From Liolophura sinensis (lineage: Eukaryota > Mollusca > Polyplacophora > Chitonida > Chitonidae), in NCBI RefSeq assembly GCF_032854445.1, contig NC_088306.1, forward strand, positions 11,837,386-11,901,385: a DNA stretch of 64,000 nucleotides, written 5' to 3'. The position numbers and the translations under genes are program-made. The notes beneath the pieces were generated by a model that worked only from the letters and a program-made list of their open reading frames with translations, did no database searches and was not told the DNA's origin. Below, piece by piece: positions 23,001 to 34,450 of this stretch (its first letter is position 1; each line of letters opens with the position of its first letter).

Positions 23001-26000
23001 AATTTCTTGCTTGATTAAACAGGACTTTAAACTTACAGGAATAGTGTCTATGGAATAAAAGTAAATATGAGTTTGTAACAGAGTAGAAAATAGAGATAGT
23101 TCGGCAAGGGGAAAGATTTTCCCCTTTTTTATGACAGAAATCACTTGAGTTGCGTCATCGTTGGAGTAAATGCAACTTGCGTCATCTGCAAATACAGTAA
23201 GATCCAGGAGGTTTGATGCTCCACTGATGTCATTAATATAGAGTAGAAATAAAGTAAGATCCAGGAGGTTTGATGCTCTGGTGATGTCATTAAAGTAGAG
23301 TAGAAATAAAGTAAGTTCCAGGAGGTTTGATGCTACAGTGATGTAATTAAAATAGAGTAGAAATAAAGTAAGATCCAGGAGATTTGATGCTCTAGTGATG
23401 TCATTAAAATAGAGTAGAAGTAAAGGAAGATCCAGGAGGTTTGATGCTACGTTGATGTCATTAATATAGAGTAGAAATTAAGTCGGGTCGAGAATAGATC
23501 CCTGTGAGACACCACAAGTGATTGTAGCTGGATTAGATAGAGCGTTATTAAACTTCACATACAGTTGTCTGTCAGACAGATAGTTATTAAACCACTTATT
23601 TGGGCAGTTGCAAATACCATAATGAGAAAGTTTAAGAAGAAGGATATACAGTGTCAAATGCCCACAAGTGAAAATGCTTACATACTAATACTTATTTATT
23701 TATTTGTGTACATCTTGCATCCTCAAGCAAAGGTTTCAAGAAATCACATACAATCGTGTATCGAGCGTGACGTCCCTGCGAGAACCACGCTTACCTTGAT
23801 AGTCTCCAGGTTATGAGAAGAAAACTGCAACAATGTCTCCAACTGATCCGACAGTTTGTCTGTACTGAACTCAATTTTCTTTGAGCTTTTCGCATCAGCC
23901 TCTGTCTTGTAAGTCAGAGAGACCAGGATCATCTCTTTTGACCCGTATGTGATGTATTTTGGGTAAAAGTTTGGTTCTCCCTCTTGACCCGAAGCGCCGC
24001 CATTTTGGACTGAACTGGAACCGAGCAGCACCATCCCCCGTCGGTAAGTGCCAAAAAGCGCTCGATTGTAGGTAGCATCATCGAAGGCAATCGATTTGGC
24101 GATATCAACCTGAAATAAAATAAAAGAAAATCGTTATTTGAGTTGTCATATGATTTCTTCTTGTATTTTGTTTCGAATGCATCTTGGTATGGCTTCTTCA
24201 GAAGAACGGACGTTTTAACATTTGTTGATAGCAGAATTATGATACGCCCTATCATAAACCCAGCCACGACGCAAACCTCGTGGTTGGGTGTAAGGGAGAC
24301 GTGTAGCAGTGCTCATTCACAGCAGGAGAACGATGATGAATTCATTTGTCAGCGTAAATAGTTAAAATTACGTGGAAAAAACCTTCACTTCTTCTTATTG
24401 ATGGTCAATTCATCTTGGGTTCGAGTAAACAAAAGGCACCAATTAAAGTTACAAAACGGTCCCAAGAGAACTTTCTAAGGACATACCATGGGCTAAAATG
24501 CTAACAGAGACAGAGCGGCTTTCAGTTCTCAAAGATGGCAGAAAGACTATAAGATCCACATCTGGTCAGTATTTCCAGCCAGAATTCTATGCCCACGTTC
24601 AGTCACTTACCGTGACACACTCGGAGTTGTAGAGTAGTCCGAGTCGAGAAACAGAGTTCCCGTCACATAGACCGAGGTGAGAGAAGAGATCTATAGGTGA
24701 TTTCACCTCCACCACGCTCTCGTGGACGATTTCGCTAGCCTGGAAACTCTCTGTGCCGTCTTTCTTAAGGTGGCTGTAATGACAGGTAAACGAAAGTCTA
24801 GGTTAAAAAAAAATCACAATGCCATGCAGAGATCTCTAACAAAATTCGCTTCCATTATAGTTTTTAAAAAAGTTCAATTCTACGTAGGGGCTCAATTTGT
24901 TATTTGTGTTTAATTAAGCTTTGTAAACCTGAAACATTATGGTCCACAGTCAACAAGGTTTAAACCGTGATCCCAATCCTGGTGAAACGACTGAAACATA
25001 ATGTACGCAGTTGCACGATTTATTAGATCACTATTCTGACCGAATTAGTAAACTGTGCAGAGTGACCACAATATATTTTCATTGCATCGATTGGCCTTTC
25101 ACACCAGTCCGATTTCTCAGTAGTATTTAACGTTCTTTTTCAACAACTTTCATTTTTACTTTTGGACCATATTTCATGCTCTGGCTGTATCGTGAGAAAC
25201 ACGTGGCCCCATTGCCTTTGTATGTTTCGTTGGATAATACGTAAACAAGATATCAACCACAAAGAAGTGTTTCGATCCCGCCTCTTAGTAAGAAACATTT
25301 CACGACTAAAGTCATTCGGGTCCAGACTGTCTAGGGCATTGCTCCTTCTTGTTTTGCAATGAGGATTTGCGGGTAAACTGGTACGTATTATTTATTTATT
25401 TATTTATTTATTTGATTGGTGTTTTACGCTGTGCTCAAGAATATTTCACTTATACGACAGCGGCCAGCATTATGGTGGGAGAAAACCGGACAGAGACCGG
25501 TGGAAAACCACGACCATCGGCAGGTTGGTGGAAGACCCGTATTACTTATGTACTGGTATTTACATATTGGCATGAGAAAAATCCGGCTTGAGTCGGAGTC
25601 ACCATTGCAAAGGAAAAGGAATATACCACTGAGTGATGGATAACTCGCGGTCTGAATATCATACCAGTTGAAAAATATCTTTATTTAAGGCAGCGAGTGC
25701 AAAATAATGTTTGGATCAGTTATATGTCGTTTAGCAGCATACCGGTTTACACACTGTGGGAAAGTCTGTCAGTAACCTGCGGATGGTTGTGTGTTTTCTC
25801 CCGGGCTTTGCCCGGTTTCCTCCCACCATAATGATGGCCGCCGTCGTATAAGTGAAATATTCTTGAGTACAGCGTAAAACATAAATCAGATAAAGAAAAT
25901 AAATTAATGGGATGGGCGGAAACATGCCCCGCGCATCGGGGTTGTCTCTGAGCTTGTTCAAATCAATTATGTTCAAATCAACGTCCGAATGTTTACTTGG

Positions 26001-29000
26001 ACAGCTTTGACTTCACCGTTGATTACCTTAATTATCTTGTATATCTTGCAGCAAATCCTGGTAATGACACGTACTGACTATTAAAATGACAATCATGGAA
26101 GTACGCATCATTTACCAAGAGATAGCGGTGTAATATGATGTTGAATATGAGCTGATATATAATGTCATGTATTTGAAAAATCCAGTATTTATTTTTCCCA
26201 AGGTAAAAGTCCAACAGTTATGAGTAATAATCACATATTTACGGCAGCTGCGGAAGAATTTTACATGTACTCCGGCCTCATACATGCAACATGCAATGAT
26301 ACAGTTTCTGTATGCTTGGGTTGTTCACCCAGTAGGCAAGCTGTCACGGCTCTTTGGGCAATTTCCGCTGACTTACGATCAAAAAGACAGAAAGAAATTG
26401 ATATATACTTTACCTTATCTTCGTCTGTCTCCTGACCCACAGTGTTCTTACATTTGTGATTTTGAATTAGGTGATGGAGATAGACTGAGGTAATAGTACG
26501 GCAGTTAAACAATTACAGAGGTGTTATATCATTTTGTTTTAATGTATCAAGCACGATCTGCACACGTAATTGTGACGCTTGTGTAAATATAAATCTTGAC
26601 TCGTACTGTACGATTAGGTTCATTTGTTCAATAATGAAATTGAATTGTTGGTGAACAAAGAGAGATTCTGGTAAGCTGTGATTCTGGGAAGCTGTGATTC
26701 TGGTAAGCTTTGATTCTGATAGGCTGTGATTCAAAGCTGATACATTATTCAGAAAGTGTGATGTACGTCCACGAGGAAGATCAGCAAAGATATATACAGT
26801 TTGACCGCTTTGCTTGGATTGTGAAGAATCTCGGTCCAATACTTATTTATTTATTTGATTGGAGTTTTACGCCGTCCTCACGAACATTTCACTTATACGA
26901 CGGCGGCCAGCATTATGGTGGGTGGAAACCGGGCAGAGCCCGGGGGAAACCCACGACCATCCGCAGGTTGCTGAAGACCTTTCCACGTACGGCCGGAGAG
27001 GAAGCCAGCATGAGCGACCGCATTGGTGAGACTCCTGGGTCATTACGCTGCGCTAGCGCGCTAACCAACTGAACCTAATAATTTGGTATTAGGAGCGGAT
27101 TAAGCTGCTGTTAGGAGCGGATCAATCCATTATATGAACGAAAATGCATTCCGTCATCATTAACGGAAGACATGTTTGAGGATAGCTGTCTATACGTGTA
27201 AAATATAGCAATCATGACTTACCAATTCGCAGTCTTTGTAGATTTTCCACTGGCTGAAGGTCTGGACACATCTGCGCATTCTCCAAGATGAACGTAATGG
27301 CCGAACTTCCGGTAAAAATCAAAAGCCAAAATATCAAGTTGTTCCCTGAAAAACATAAACCATAAAGTTCTAAATACACTTGCAAGAGTCTTACTAAAGA
27401 TTGTGAAAACCTGCGACAAGTTCCTGTACGTAAATTTTGAAAACTGCCGGCAGGAACAGAAAAGTTCTCTAAACGTTTGGTTATTTCCATTTATTAATGC
27501 TAATGTATATATTTGGACAGCGCCCTGTGGTGACTGAGAATTCGTCTCGTATGCGGGAGAATCCGGGTTCAACACCGACTCAGGTCACGGTATGGTCTTT
27601 AAAAGTCTTTGCGCTTCCCCGCTTAGCGCTCATGTAAAGGGAGATAGACCAGGCATTGGTCAGGCTGGTATCGACATATTGTTACTGAGTGATGCGTCAT
27701 ACCGATAGTGTCTTAACACATAAATAGGTCGGTAATTTGACTGATTTACCACAAGAAAACACCTTCTTGATGTGACTGAACAAATGTTGGAAGTATGAGT
27801 CAAGCCAAAAAAAAAAAATCATTTATTTGCTTGGTGACTTAACGCCGCGCAATTCCAAGTTTTATGTACGCTGTAAGGGTGCAGGGAGCAAACCGGTCAG
27901 ATACCGGAAGTGATCCCGCACCTTGGAGAGTGGGTCTATGTTTTTTATAAAGTGTTTTGGGGTGTCATTGTGGCCATTGAACCGGATATGTACATGCCTT
28001 TAAGTTGACGTTCTTAGGGTTCTGTGGAGCTATATAAACATAAGCATATGTGATTACTACGCCGTGGTGAAGTTTCTTTCTTGGCAACTACATGTATAGG
28101 CATGTACATTGTATGGAAAGTAGCCCTTGTTTTGACCATGTACTCACACATTTACACACTGATATCACTTAGTTCATATAAGTTTCCGTGCGGCCAGGAT
28201 GTAATTCCGTTCCTGTTTGAATTAATTTCACAGCCCACCACTATCTTGGAATCCCATTGGTTGATATGATCGAGCAGACAAGCCATTAGCCACGTAAGAA
28301 GACGTAGGAACACCCATCACTAAAGGTCATGGCTGACAGATAATAATTGCGTAACACTGTATCTCCCTCAAGGGCAACGTTTGTGGTGTAGAGCCATCAG
28401 GCAACAACTCGAGCTTAATTTGTTTTAACCACCAATTCCCGCTAATTTGAATCACTGAATTTAACCGAAAGACGGAGACACTCTAATTAAAATGGCCATC
28501 CAGAAAGTAAGACAAAAAACAAAAAAAAGCTTGAAATTCTGTCCCATAGTCAGAGTTATGTCCACAGGGAGAGACAGAGAAGGGGGGGGGGGCTTTCACC
28601 TTTATCTTATTACAAATAGGATTTGACGTTGGAGAAATATGGTCCATATATGCTTATACCAAGACGTACACGATTAGGCCAATTTCCTCTACATCTAGGG
28701 GACAACCGCAACCTCCATGGACAACCGCAACCTCCATGGCCAACCGCAACCTCCATGGCCTACAACAACTTCCACAGCCAACCACAACCTTCACGGCCTA
28801 CCACAACCTCCACGATATTATTGATGGAGTACAATTTCCAAGAGCAATTGTTCGTACGGTCAAGTTACAAATCTGACGTAGTTGCTCGACCTCATAATGT
28901 TGACGTGAAATTTTACACGGTAATTCAAGCATTACAAGTGTGGCTATTGTGTAATGAAATTCGCAGTAACAAAGTATTCTTGTTTCAATTTAAGACTTTT

Positions 29001-31958
29001 CTAATCTTCAGTTTATATCTCCCGGTTTTCTCGTCCTGAATGTACGTAATCCTACACACATAAATGTGATGATTTAAAAGTTATGTGAACATTATTAATT
29101 TCATTAAAGTTCGTCTCCATGAGAGGCACACTAATGAAGAAGTGTCAGTAAATTAAACTTGTCCGAAATGTCGATGAATGGATAGAAGCTGTCATAAAAT
29201 AATGCTCTTTTTCCGTCAATGGGCAAGGTAAATAGCTTTATAGAATGCAGGAAGTAATGTTAAAAGTGGCGTTGTGATTGACCGCCAACCGACTGGAAAA
29301 GGACGGAAAACGACGAAAAATATCTTCACTGTTTAGAAAAACTTGTACGGCATTCTCGCTCACCATCAGAGTGCGGCAGGTATTTTCACCTTCATGTGGT
29401 GTCTATATATTGCTCATGCAAGCTGGGCTATTGAAGAATATCGGTTCGAAGTAAACATGGTTTTAGTGCCTTTGGGAAATGAGCCGGTTATATATATATA
29501 TAGATTAACCCTCTTAGCCAAAGGATTTCGCTAATTTTCCATTCATGACCACGCTAATTACGAGCTGGATTAACATTGTTCATTAAAGAAATATTGTATT
29601 CAGGTCAAAAACACCATTCCATGCCAACAACAACACTTTAGTCGTATATACAAAATACTGTCACCAATTAATCCCTTATGCAGCGGATTAAATCACGCTA
29701 AACAGGCTTAGTAGTTCAGGGGATAGTCTGGAATGTAAACAATTCGGTCAAATGGATTAATGGAACCTGTGCTATATTGTTTTGTTTTATCTTACCATTA
29801 ACTGGAACACGGGGGCTACATCTGAATGTTTATGCCCCCGTGCAACGTAGTAATGTTTTGATCTCATTTATATAGAGGTCAAAACACACATATTTACAAA
29901 CAATTCCTTTGAGTATTAAGTTCAACACAACTCAAATACATCAAATATGGTATTATGTGTGGAGCACAAAGAGTTAAATGAGTGTAACAGCATTTGTGAA
30001 GTTGTAAAGCGGGTAGCAGCACCAGTTTTGTGTATCGACATCGGCACGATGTGGGTGAACGTTGACGAAGTGACGAAAATGGCTATAATCACTCCTTCCG
30101 AACTGTAGAGCCTACAAACATATACAAGCGAGGTCAGGGTCCCTGTCGCCTCTACTATCCACGGGTTTATTATGTTGTATCAGAGGCTATAGAGGATATC
30201 ATTCCCACCTGAGACTCACATACATATAGCTGTGTTATATTAGTCCCGGCTACCACCATAGAGTCCGCATAGAGGGTTAATTAAAGGGAAAAAATGAATC
30301 ATATATCACGCAGATGAAAGACCATTAAACACTGTCTAGGAAAATAGTTTGATTCATTTCTTTTAGATTTTTCCAAACCGAATAAAATGCTTTTATTGTA
30401 TGTGTCGGATCCTATGGTGGTCTCTTGGGGCCGAGAGGGTATCTCTGACTCCACATACATAGTGCTGACTTAAAATATTAAAATACAAGTAGTTCGTTTT
30501 AAGGCCCACTTGACATCACTATGTATGCGCATACGTTTTGAATGATACCAAGCTTAGAGTGAAAATCTGCATATCTTTCCTGTCAAAAACTTGTCAAAAG
30601 TTTTGTATGGTATTAAATAATATAATTATATGGTTACCAGATTTATTCTGTATTGGAGCATTGATACCGTAATTCATTACTTCACAGATTTCTATAACTT
30701 TTGCCCTATATCTGGCACAGGTTAATCAGCCATGCTTGGTTGATGAAACAGCCAATACACCCTGAAAATCAAATCAAATATGGCGTCTGTTTGTGCAAAG
30801 ACACCACATCCGCAAACCAACAGAATAGTGTCATTCATTCCATAAATCCTAAATAATATAGCTTTGAAATATTAAATTCTGTAAATCACTAACCGCCGCC
30901 TTCATCGACGATTTAATGAAGTATACACAGTAATATATACATGTATATACGTGAATCGGTGACAACACCGACGTAAAACTAAAGCGGAGTGTACGTACAC
31001 GTCCGTACATGTATATCTGAGATACAGTAGGAACAAAACGTGCGTGTATACCACTGATTATATAAATACATGCAGCTACATGTATATATGTCATGAAATG
31101 TTGTATAAAATCTCAGACAGTATAACTGCGCGAAAGGAGCGTTTATTTTAATTCAAATATTTCCTTTTCCCCTTAAACGAACACGTGTGTTCATGCATGG
31201 GGTTATTAAGTACAATCTTAATTTATGGGTTTAACTTAGTCAATTAAGTGAATATGAAACCATATATATTCATTCTTCCTGCATTGCTTGTTTCTAGGAA
31301 ATATGGAATGTGTATGCCTGTATTGCCTTTAAGGGTGTCATCGGCGTTATAGAGGGTGCCCCAGAAGTCGCGCACCACCCAGAGCGGTGTGTTGCTCGAT
31401 CTCTTCCAAACATAAAAACCAATTCACTTCTTTCTTGTACTGTTAGTTTATTAGCCATAATTACCTCTGAAAGAGGAAAAAAATTAAAATCAGTATTAAA
31501 TATGAAACACAGAAAAAAACCCAGAAAATCAGGATGGTGCGCGACTTCTGGGACACCCTGTATATAGTTCTTACACAGATATACCGGCCACTTTTACCTA
31601 TATATTTAGATGTATGGTCCTACCTTGTCAATACCCTACGCGAATATACCTGGACTCTACAGTACAGTCAACATCTTGAGTCTGATGAAAAGTTTACAGA
31701 GCGTGAGTTGCAGAATATGACTGCTACCGGTACACGTTTTAGTGGCAGGCCTATGAGAAACATGTATTACCGAAATTCCAAATAATCTAGGCATAGAGGT
31801 ATATACTATACATTCATATATACCTCCATGGTCAAACACACGTTGATCTAAAAATGAACAATAAATATTTAGTAATTGTCTTGCTTTTACATATATACTT
31901 ACCCGAGTATAAGAGGATATATTCCACCAAGGCAGAGAAGTAACAGGACTTTATCCAT
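19630..31958 (-). CDS. Secreted protein of unknown family, intact copy (7 exons, ~454 aa)
   Basis: Seven minus-strand exons join with consistent phase: signal 31903-31958, A 27223-27345, B 24611-24773, C 23795-24109, D 20863-21058, E 20182-20288, F 19630-20034. The first exon begins MDKVLLLLCLGGIYPLIL, a typical short secretory signal, and ends phase 2; exon A supplies the completing base. The mature protein has a mixed N-terminal half (exons A-C), a charged helix-like stretch in D, and a strongly Arg/Lys-rich tail in F, about 50 residues, which could bind polyanions or act as a processing region. I do not recognise the family. The PKYITYGSKE stretch in exon C faintly recalls strand regions of MACPF/CDC-type pore-forming folds, but that is an impression only. 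Extra exons inside the ~4.6 kb first intron cannot be excluded. Exons D and C are separated by a LINE fragment. Confidence 0.65.
20182..20288 (-). CDS. Exon E, copy 2
   Basis: 107 bp, identical to copy 1; a basic helix-like segment with one Cys. Confidence 0.75.
20863..21058 (-). CDS. Exon D, copy 2
   Basis: 196 bp; acceptor ctgttgcag, donor CCG G|gtgggt. It encodes the same protein as copy 1. Confidence 0.75.
21100..21700. repeat. Irregular GGAAATGATC-type tandem repeat (copy 2)
   Basis: Duplicate of 9040-9640, nearly identical. Confidence 0.6.
23087..23697 (-). mobile_element. LINE reverse-transcriptase fragment with internal 57-bp repeats (copy 2)
   Basis: Near-identical duplicate of 11030-11640, including the same stop and the same number of repeat units. 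Confidence 0.8.
23198..23482 (-). repeat. 57-bp coding minisatellite inside RT (copy 2)
   Basis: Same five units as in copy 1, so the expansion predates the segmental duplication. Confidence 0.9.
23795..24109 (-). CDS. Exon C, copy 2
   Basis: 315 bp, phase 0-0. The largest conserved block. It has a Gly/Gln loop (QNGGASGQEGE) between two strand-like segments. Confidence 0.75.
24611..24773 (-). CDS. Exon B, copy 2
   Basis: 163 bp (1+162); acceptor cattacag, donor ACG|gtaagt. It encodes SPIDLFSHLGLCDGNSVSRL and ends YNSECVT in phase 0. Confidence 0.7.
25390..25535 (-). mobile_element. SINE-1, 5'-truncated (copy 2)
   Basis: Counterpart of 13330-13455, retaining slightly more of the core. Confidence 0.8.
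25756..25907 (+). mobile_element. SINE-1, 5'-truncated (copy 2)
   Basis: Counterpart of 13664-13818. Confidence 0.85.
26661..26735 (+). repeat. 16-bp minisatellite (copy 2)
   Basis: Counterpart of 14571-14645. Confidence 0.75.
26842..27075 (-). mobile_element. SINE-1 with internal deletion (copy 2)
   Basis: Counterpart of 14752-14988 with the same B-box deletion. Confidence 0.9.
27223..27345 (-). CDS. Exon A, copy 2
   Basis: 123 bp; acceptor tttttcag, donor TTG|gtaagt. The frame with DFYRKFGHYVHLGE is chosen because all three differences from copy 1 are synonymous in it and both neighbouring junctions agree in phase (GG+G and TG+C). Confidence 0.7.
27517..27817 (+). mobile_element. tRNA-headed SINE with oligo-A end (copy 2)
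   Basis: Counterpart of 15433-15740. Confidence 0.55.
28703..28815 (+). repeat. 18/36-bp minisatellite (copy 2), shorter
   Basis: Fewer units than copy 1 at 16629-16765; flanks align. Confidence 0.85.
30709..31349. other. No gene seen
   Basis: Unique-looking AT-rich DNA with TATATACATG motifs, part of the first intron of the minus-strand gene. Confidence 0.4.
31350..31562. mobile_element. Tc1/mariner-type MITE
   Basis: Inverted repeats of about 28 bp with two mismatches (left AGGGTGCCCCAGAAGTCGCG, right complement CAGGGTGTCCCAGAAGTCGC) are flanked by TA. The CAGGGTGTCCC start is typical of mariner-like ends. At 213 bp with no transposase it is non-autonomous. It lies in the first intron of the secreted-protein gene. 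Confidence 0.8.
31903..31958 (-). CDS. First coding exon: signal peptide
   Basis: The ATG is at 31956-31958, with 18 codons and two bases before CGG|gtaagt. The hydrophobic core is VLLLLCLGGIYPLIL. It lies about 1.2 kb beyond the duplicated block and so exists once. No clear TATA box was identified upstream. Confidence 0.65.
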
Positions 31959-32852
31959 CGTTGTTATTTTGCTAGTCACTGATATATAGATGTACAGACT
32001 ACATGTATATAGACCCAGCGAGCACGTGTTCTTGACAGCTTGTATGGGTGAAGGACTCAACTATGATTTGTCCGCTAAACTGCACCAAGCCTCTTTGACC
32101 TCGACAATAGTTGTATACTGAACGACGTTCTGGGGAAACTAAACAATTATGCCAGCTATCGTCATCTCCCAGAACGGGACATAAAACTGATAACCCTGTC
32201 ACAATGCGCGGGTCAATGAAACAGCGCTTTGCTATGCGCGCCCTGCGTGGAGGTTGATATATCAGTAACGCTCCATGGGGCGGGCATCAGGCCTAGTCAG
32301 CGGTTTGTTCAGAACACGGCCAATTACGGTTATCAAAGCACCGTTAAAATGTGTGAAGGCCCGCTGTGACTTTAATTAACGCTCACAAAAAAAAATGTTC
32401 TAAACTTGATAACAACAAATAGATACTTGACAATAGATCCTCATGTGGCCATGTGGGTTTATGTCCTCTGCATGACGATACAGTATAGGATGGGTATAAT
32501 TGCTCGACAGAGACTACATTGTATTAAGTATGTCACACAAGTTAGATTAGGAACTGCCTGTATAGAAACATGTCTAAACAAACATCTAATTGTTTAAAAC
32601 ATGTCTAAAGAAAGCAACGCAATTCATGTTGTCGTAGGAACAACCTCAACCCACTCACATGCAGCACTCTTCATAGATATACTGTCATTAAAAGAAAAGA
32701 ATTTTGATTTGTTTCGCTTTCCAGCCCGGAGCCTGTGGTTTTTTAAAAATTTTTTTATTCGTTTGCATGAGTTTTACGTCGCTCTCCACATTATGTTTGG
32801 ACATTTCACGAAAGTCTCTCCATTTCATATGCTAGTTCAAGATTGCTCTCAG
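31959..32852. other. Upstream region of the minus-strand gene, no gene seen
   Basis: It should contain the promoter and 5' UTR of the gene starting at 31958. I could not identify core promoter elements with confidence. Confidence 0.3.
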
Positions 32853-32940
32853 GTTAGGTTTGGCAAAAATTTGTTCTGCCAAGACCATCCTTGGATTGGG
32901 GCCATCCTTGGCCGAACAAAATTTGGCCAAACCTAACGTC
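32853..32940. mobile_element. Short palindromic hairpin element
   Basis: The arms GGTTAGGTTTGGC...TTTGTTC and GAACAAAATTTGGCCAAACC are inverted copies around CCATCCTTGG motifs. About 88 bp; MITE-like or a folded repeat. Confidence 0.6.
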
Positions 32941-33239
32941 AGAGGCCATCTCAATGTAATATCATTATCATTATACCCTGATGCTCAACGTGTCTACCTG
33001 GGACCCACGCGGGACAACTCCTGCTGGCGTTATCAGCGATCTCGTTATGATCAACCATTCTTTAACAGCATGGACAATAAGTATTGTTTCAATATATATA
33101 TATATATCAATGAAGGTGATACTTTGTTCGCTACTTGCATTCTGTGTTTTGATTTACGTCTGTCGAATATAATATAGTTCTATTCTCTATTCCTTTGACA
33201 TATACACAGGCTTGTGTTCTTGGACCTATAGAGGTGTGT

Positions 33240-33270
33240 GTCGGGGGGCAGGGGGGGGGGGGGGGCGGTA
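33240..33270 (+). repeat. Poly-G tract
   Basis: More than 20 G in a nearly unbroken run. Confidence 0.9.
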
Positions 33271-33494
33271 AGGCTTGTTTGAGGGCCAGATTATGTGCGA
33301 CGCATCATTGGTCAGAGAGTGACGAAGACCTTGTGCCTCAGGTTCAATAGGCAAGGTCGGTTGTAATGGCAAAAAGCCATTTGGCTCCACACGAATCTTT
33401 GGAGTATATGTTGTCACAATTTGCATTATTATTGCCCGCAATACCGAACGTCTGAAGTCCTATATGAAAACTAATCTTGAACCATAGTACTTTA

Positions 33495-33582
33495 TATTTA
33501 TTTATTTATTTATTGACTTATTAAATTGGTGTTTTACGCCGTATTCAAGAATATTTCACCTATACGACAGCCAGCATTATGG
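33495..33582 (-). mobile_element. SINE-1, 5'-truncated
   Basis: Tail and part of the core in minus orientation. Confidence 0.8.
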
Positions 33583-33800
33583 TCCATGCTCAATGTATGT
33601 ATCTCAGTTGAGCTTTTGTTACTGCTCCTATATCCAACGTGGCAATTTCAATTTCTAATTCAACACGATTCCCTCGGGCTATGCACGGTTTCCTCCAACC
33701 ACAATGCTGGACAATGAGTAGCCCAGACGGGACCCATACTCGAGCAAACACACTGCAAATGCTTCTGAACCCTACATGGGTAGCCCAGTTGTGGCAGTCT

Positions 33801-34045
33801 TGTGTTTGGCCTAATGCCTGTAGAGCGTTCGCCTCAAAATCGGGAAGACCGGGCCTGGTCATCACCAAGACTTTTAAAAACGATAGTTGTAGCTTCCATG
33901 GTTGGAATTCAGCACTGAGAGATAAGAGCAAGGAAACAGGACTGGTTGGCGCGGTTTCAGTGTAATGTGACTGGGTGAGGTGTCTGGTGTCGTCGGTATG
34001 ACACTTCAGTGACGGCAGCACTTTGGCGGCATGAATGAACAGCTG
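33801..34045 (+). mobile_element. SINE-3 (tRNA-headed), tail missing
   Basis: It shares AGCAAGGAAACA, GGTGTCAGTGTAATGTG-like, GTCTGGTGTC and CACTTCAGTGRCGGCAGCAC segments with 62872-63225 and the reverse of 52682-52918. Confidence 0.75.
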
Positions 34046-34088
34046 ACTACACACAGCTTAGTCACGATCCTCTACGCGGGAAAACCGG

Positions 34089-34450
34089 CCCCAGTAGCAC
34101 AGCTGGTAGAGCGTCTGCTTTGGGAGCGGTAGATCCAGGGTCAATCCTGGGTCGATCCTGGGTCGAGTCACACCTAAGACCTTAAGAGGAAATTGTAACT
34201 TCCTCGCTTGGCGTTCAACATGAAGGAGATAGTGCAACGACTGGTTGACCCATATCAGTATGATGGCCCGGGGTGGGCAACTTACTTGTCTTCGGTAAGT
34301 CGTCTCAGTGAAGCAGCACTAGATAAAAGAGCGGTGGAAATCCCTCCTGCAACAAGGAGGCACATTACATGTACTCTAAGGACTCCTTCGTCGTCATATG
34401 ACTGAAAAATTGATAACTACAACGTTAAACCCCAAGCACTCACTCACTCT
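34089..34450 (+). mobile_element. SINE-2 (tRNA-headed), full length
   Basis: The tRNA-like head is CCCCAGTAGCACAGCTGG...GGTCAATCCTGGGTCGAGTC. The body has GGTTGACCCATATCAGTATG and the tail has GTTAAACCCCAAGCACTCAC. The tail is shared with SINE-3. Confidence 0.8.

Larger units (their letters stand above)
18616..30708. repeat. Tandem segmental duplication, copy 2 (~12.09 kb)
   Basis: The junction at about 18616 reads GCCCTAAAACAGGACTCC. It joins the right end of the unit (GCCCTATATC at 30703-30712) to the left end (TTAAAAGAGGACTCC at 6563), sharing only about 2 bp. No SINE or other repeat sits at the breakpoints, so an end-joining type of event is more likely than repeat-mediated recombination. 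Confidence 0.95.

Noticed and set aside
33590-34054. 154-residue minus-strand frame
   Set aside because: Lies over a SINE-3 copy and a truncated SINE-1.
34089-34165. tRNA gene
   Set aside because: Head of a SINE with a long retroposed body; the same holds at 46811, 50019 and 62872.
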